Positions 33,180-35,957 of a DNA stretch of 35,957 nt are shown in pieces; the stretch's first letter is position 1; every line of letters starts with the position of its first letter. The notes below the pieces were generated by a model. The model ran no database searches. It saw only the letters and a program-made list of their open reading frames with translations, and was not told the origin of the DNA. Position numbers and translations under genes: made by a program. This stretch comes from Bacteroidota bacterium (GTDB taxonomy: Bacteria > Bacteroidota > Bacteroidia > Bacteroidales > Paludibacteraceae): NCBI GenBank assembly GCA_030706465.1, contig JAUZOM010000020.1, forward strand, positions 1 to 35,957, in the 5' to 3' direction.

Positions 33180-33221
33180 TTACTAATAACTAAACTAATC
33201 TTACTAATAACTAAACTAATC
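33180..33221. repeat. 21-bp perfect tandem duplication at the GH36 stop codon
   Basis: The unit TTACTAATAACTAAACTAAT+C occurs twice, head to tail (33180-33200 and 33201-33221). On the - strand each copy holds three in-frame stops (TAG, TAG, TAA), the first being the GH36 stop. It probably arose by replication slippage. Confidence 0.85.
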
Positions 33222-35420
33222 TTCTTCAACTAATAAAACCGCACTTTCAAAAGGATTTCCAAGATTTACTCCAATACCTACCTTCATCAAATAATCACCG
33301 TTAAATATTTTTACATCTTCATTGAAAGCATGATGTCCTGATTTTATATTTAATTCTGTAATCTTGTAATTCTTATTCGGATCAAGGCCATTCAACTTGT
33401 TTTCGAAAAATGTAGTCCGATCGTGATATTTTAAACTATACGCAAAGTACACCGCTTGTTTTTTATCTTTCGAAACATACATGAGCGAACTCCAGCCGTT
33501 TTCATCATAGGGAGATATGATCCTGTATAAATCACCGAATTGTACAATCGGACGAATATGTTTATAATCTTTAATGGCATTCCGGGCAAACTCATAATCA
33601 TCGCCAACAATGTCCTTGGGTTGCAACTCCATGCCTAACCGTCCCGACATGGCTACATCAAAACGGAATTTCAAAGGCAACATCATTCCCGTTTGGTGGT
33701 TTGGACTGGTCGATACATGCGCAGCTGTAGCTATGGCCGGAAAGAAGGTGTTGGATCCGTATTGGATGAAAATCCTGTTTAACGGATTGGTATTATCACT
33801 GGGCCAAAACTCATCGTGATATTTTAATGCTCCGAAGTCGAGACGGCCTCCGCCGGAAGAGCAAAGTTGAATTTCAATATCGGGATATTTTGCCCGGATT
33901 CTATCATACACACTATATAATCCTTTCACGTAATCATACCAGAAATGGGTCTGATTTTCTTTCGATAAGTATTCTGAGCCCACATTATCCACATGCCTGT
34001 TTGCATCCCATTTTATATAACTAATGTTGGGCGACATGGAAACAACCTGATCGAATGTATTGAAGACAAAATCCTGAACCTGGGGATTACTTAAATCCAG
34101 TAACCATTGGTTGCGGATAGGCAGGATATCTCTTTTCCCGCTTTTAACTACCCATTCCGGATGTTTCCTGGCCAATTCACTTTCCGGATTAACCATTTCC
34201 GGCTCAATCCAGATCCCGAATTTCAAGCCTTTCGATACGGCATGATCTGCTAAATAGCCAATGCCGTGGGGAAGTTTCTTTTGGTTGACCTGCCAGTCTC
34301 CCAAGCCGGCGTTATCACCATTACGCGGATATTTATTTCCAAACCATCCGTCGTCCAGTACAAACATTTCGATACCGAAATTAGCGGCATTATCCATCAT
34401 GTCGGTCAGGATTTTTTCATCGAAATTGAAATAAGCCCCTTCCCAGCTGTTCAGGATAATCGGACGGATTTTATCACCATGCTGTAAAGCATATTTACGG
34501 GACCAATCGTGGAAATTTCTCGAAATCTGTCCTTTTCCGTTCGAACTATAGGTCAACACCATTTCGGGTGTCTGTAACTTTTGTTTGGGTTGTAAATGAT
34601 AGGTGGATGCAAATGGATTCATCCCTCCCAAAATGTTAAGTACCCCTCTTTCATCAAATTCGAACGACAAAGCAAAGTTACCCGACCAGGCTAATGAACC
34701 GGCATAAACTTCTCCGGTATTCTCTTGTGCCGGTCCGTTTAAAGCCAATAAGAAGGAAGGGCTCTCCGATTGGGTCGTACGTACTTCCTTTTTGGATTCA
34801 ATAACCTTTATACCGGGAGTCAGTTTCTCTTCTTTCATCTGCATTTCAGCGGCCCAGGTACCATGAAAGTGAGTTAAATAATAGGATTGGGCATGAAGCG
34901 GAATATAGGAAGAAGCAAAATTCTCAATTGAAATACTCTTTTTCTCTTCATTTAATACGGTAACCGATTGGCAAATAATATTTTCTTTCTGATAAGCCAC
35001 AAAATGTACATCGACAAATATCGGATATAATTTATCCTTGAGTCGAATGATTGTCTCAACCCGATTGGCATCCAAGCTCTTTTTCTCTGATCCGGCATAC
35101 ACCAGTTCGGTCGTCAGGACGCCATCATTATGCGTTATTCTCAGTGCCGGATTCAGGAAAAGTTTGCCCCCATAGGCCGGATAAAGTTGTGAAGCCGCAT
35201 CCTGATTGGCATCCGGATGTTCCCTGAATCCATTATTTTTAAATGCAGATGATTTACTAAACTTATTTCCCCAATAGTGAAAAACTACGCTTTCATTTCG
35301 GGAAGCACTAAAAATCATGCTCAGGTCATTTGTCTCCACCTCAATTACCTCTCTGGTTTGACTAAAAACACCAGCTGTTATAGTACAAAAAAATAAAACA
35401 CTAATAACGATACGTCTCAT
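33216..35420 (-). CDS. GH36 alpha-galactosidase, exported
   Basis: This retaining alpha-galactosidase releases terminal alpha-galactose from oligosaccharides or galactomannan-type chains. It has 734 residues with a signal peptide (about 1-20, ending GVFSQ). A beta-supersandwich domain (about 25-310) precedes the barrel: LDDGWFGNKY, GIWIEPEMVNPESEL, nucleophile Asp472 in KWDANRH, CSSGGGRLDFG and acid/base Asp542 in WPSDNTNP, then QTGMMLPL. This is a standard bacterial GH36 length and layout. An 823-base gap separates it from GH2, so it is probably its own transcript, read from the promoter region near 35571. Confidence 0.96.
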   Translation of the reverse strand: MRRIVISVLFFCTITAGVFSQTREVIEVETNDLSMIFSASRNESVVFHYWGNKFSKSSAFKNNGFREHPDANQDAASQLYPAYGGKLFLNPALRITHNDGVLTTELVYAGSEKKSLDANRVETIIRLKDKLYPIFVDVHFVAYQKENIICQSVTVLNEEKKSISIENFASSYIPLHAQSYYLTHFHGTWAAEMQMKEEKLTPGIKVIESKKEVRTTQSESPSFLLALNGPAQENTGEVYAGSLAWSGNFALSFEFDERGVLNILGGMNPFASTYHLQPKQKLQTPEMVLTYSSNGKGQISRNFHDWSRKYALQHGDKIRPIILNSWEGAYFNFDEKILTDMMDNAANFGIEMFVLDDGWFGNKYPRNGDNAGLGDWQVNQKKLPHGIGYLADHAVSKGLKFGIWIEPEMVNPESELARKHPEWVVKSGKRDILPIRNQWLLDLSNPQVQDFVFNTFDQVVSMSPNISYIKWDANRHVDNVGSEYLSKENQTHFWYDYVKGLYSVYDRIRAKYPDIEIQLCSSGGGRLDFGALKYHDEFWPSDNTNPLNRIFIQYGSNTFFPAIATAAHVSTSPNHQTGMMLPLKFRFDVAMSGRLGMELQPKDIVGDDYEFARNAIKDYKHIRPIVQFGDLYRIISPYDENGWSSLMYVSKDKKQAVYFAYSLKYHDRTTFFENKLNGLDPNKNYKITELNIKSGHHAFNEDVKIFNGDYLMKVGIGVNLGNPFESAVLLVEED

Positions 35421-35570
35421 GGTTCATGAATTAAATGAGAATACACTTCAACTGTATTCCGAATTGCTTATTATAATCGATTAACTAAAGGAGAAAATCC
35501 AAACCCCGGATTACAAATCCGTTGTTGAATTCATTACTATTAACACAAAAAGTCTTTATAATTAGGTATG

Positions 35571-35578
35571 CAAATATA
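35571..35578 (-). promoter_or_regulatory. Candidate -7 box upstream of GH36
   Basis: TATATTTG on the - strand matches the Bacteroidetes -7 consensus TAnnTTTG, 150 bases before the GH36 ATG. The -33 position has a T run (TTTTT) instead of TTTG. A small hairpin CGGATT-ACA-AATCCG lies in the implied leader at 35507-35521. The region 35421-35794 has no other recognisable content. Confidence 0.35.
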
Positions 35579-35794
35579 TCCGAATTCAATCTGTAGAAAA
35601 AGCTCAATATCGTCAATAAATATAAGTATTGTCCTGTTTTAAACTGATATTGACATAAAGCTACTAAATTTCTATTTTTTGACTCATCTGTTTCAATTCG
35701 TTTTCATATTTTTGTCGGAACGTTATTGAATAGAAAGAATGGGATATCCGATGATTCATCTAAATAAAAAACACAACCATACATTGTAAAACCT

Positions 35795-35957
35795 ATGCAA
35801 TCCGGATTTGTAAACCCTAATTTAATTCCGGTAAAAGGCCGGAAATATTCTGTTCTCATTTTTTGCTTATGCTCTTTTTATTCTGTGTTTAGACCTATCC
35901 AACGAACCTTAATACTCCGTTTTAGGTATCGGGTGGAATCGGAAAGATTTCAGTTAA
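35795..35957 (+). CDS. Possible start of a divergent gene, cut by window end
   Basis: From ATG 35795 the frame stays open for 54 codons to the end of the window. The first residues are MQSGFVNPNLIPVKGRKYS, followed by a hydrophobic stretch VLIFCLCSFYSVF that could be a late signal peptide or membrane helix. It is divergent from GH36 and in the place where a regulator of the hydrolase cluster would be expected, but no regulator motif is visible. An inverted repeat TTCCGG-7-CCGGAA falls at 35826-35844, inside the frame. It could also be a chance ORF. Confidence 0.3.
   Translation, partial: MQSGFVNPNLIPVKGRKYSVLIFCLCSFYSVFRPIQRTLILRFRYRVESERFQL

Overview
The window looks like the chromosome of an anaerobic, nitrogen-fixing, glycan-degrading member of the Bacteroidetes, probably Bacteroidales. 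The basis is the nif gene order (nifH-nifI1-nifI2-nifD-nifK-nifE-nifN-nifB), A-rich leaders without clear Shine-Dalgarno sites, a Bacteroides-like nucleoside diphosphate kinase, and a long run of secreted glycoside hydrolases. No rRNA, tRNA, CRISPR array or intact insertion sequence was seen. The genus cannot be named from this sequence alone.

Bases 1-13608 (+ strand) hold the end of modB, modC, and a molybdenum nitrogenase cluster: nifH, nifI1, nifI2, nifD, nifK, nifE, nifN, nifB (with a fused NifX-like domain), a thioredoxin-fold [2Fe-2S] ferredoxin and nifV, then ndk and a helical protein of unknown function. ModBC supply molybdate. NifV supplies homocitrate. NifB and NifEN build FeMo-co, NifDK and NifH fix N2, and NifI1/NifI2 are the PII-type switch that shuts off activity when ammonium appears. 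No anf/vnf genes, nifA, nifU or nifS are in the window.

The most unusual signal is in the junctions between these genes. Eight of them (modB-modC, H-I1, I1-I2, D-K, K-E, E-N, N-B, B-fdx) are bracketed by a GC-rich repeat, ACCCCTAACCCCTAAAGGGG after the upstream stop codon and its reverse complement before or just inside the next gene. A ninth junction (I2-D) has the same layout built from an AT-rich repeat family. In modC, nifN and nifB the right arm is translated, and its Pro-Leu-Gly-Val falls at residues 16-19 each time. In modB and nifE the left arm supplies the stop codon (K-N-P-stop). The modC-nifH gap, everything after the ferredoxin gene, and the hydrolase cluster lack the elements. 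I read this as a family of gene-junction cassettes that carry a stop and a start signal and can fold into a long intercistronic stem.

Bases 13609-14415 are a scar between the two clusters. They hold a decayed, frameshifted HigBA-type toxin-antitoxin pair on the - strand and a 128-bp segment with perfect 11-bp inverted ends.

Bases 14416-35420 (- strand) encode nine exported carbohydrate enzymes. In transcription order they are GH36 alpha-galactosidase, (823-bp gap), GH2 beta-mannosidase, clan GH-D alpha-galactosidase-like, GH29 alpha-fucosidase, GH95 alpha-fucosidase, a GH95-like protein (8-bp overlap), GH92 alpha-mannosidase, an SGNH sialate O-acetylesterase-like protein, and GH3. Together they would trim a branched, fucosylated, galactosylated, mannose-containing and acetylated glycan in the periplasm or outside the cell. 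No SusC/SusD pair or regulator is in the window. The 823-bp gap holds a gene remnant, a cluster of hairpins and a 46-codon ORF. The last 160 bases carry the possible start of a divergent gene.
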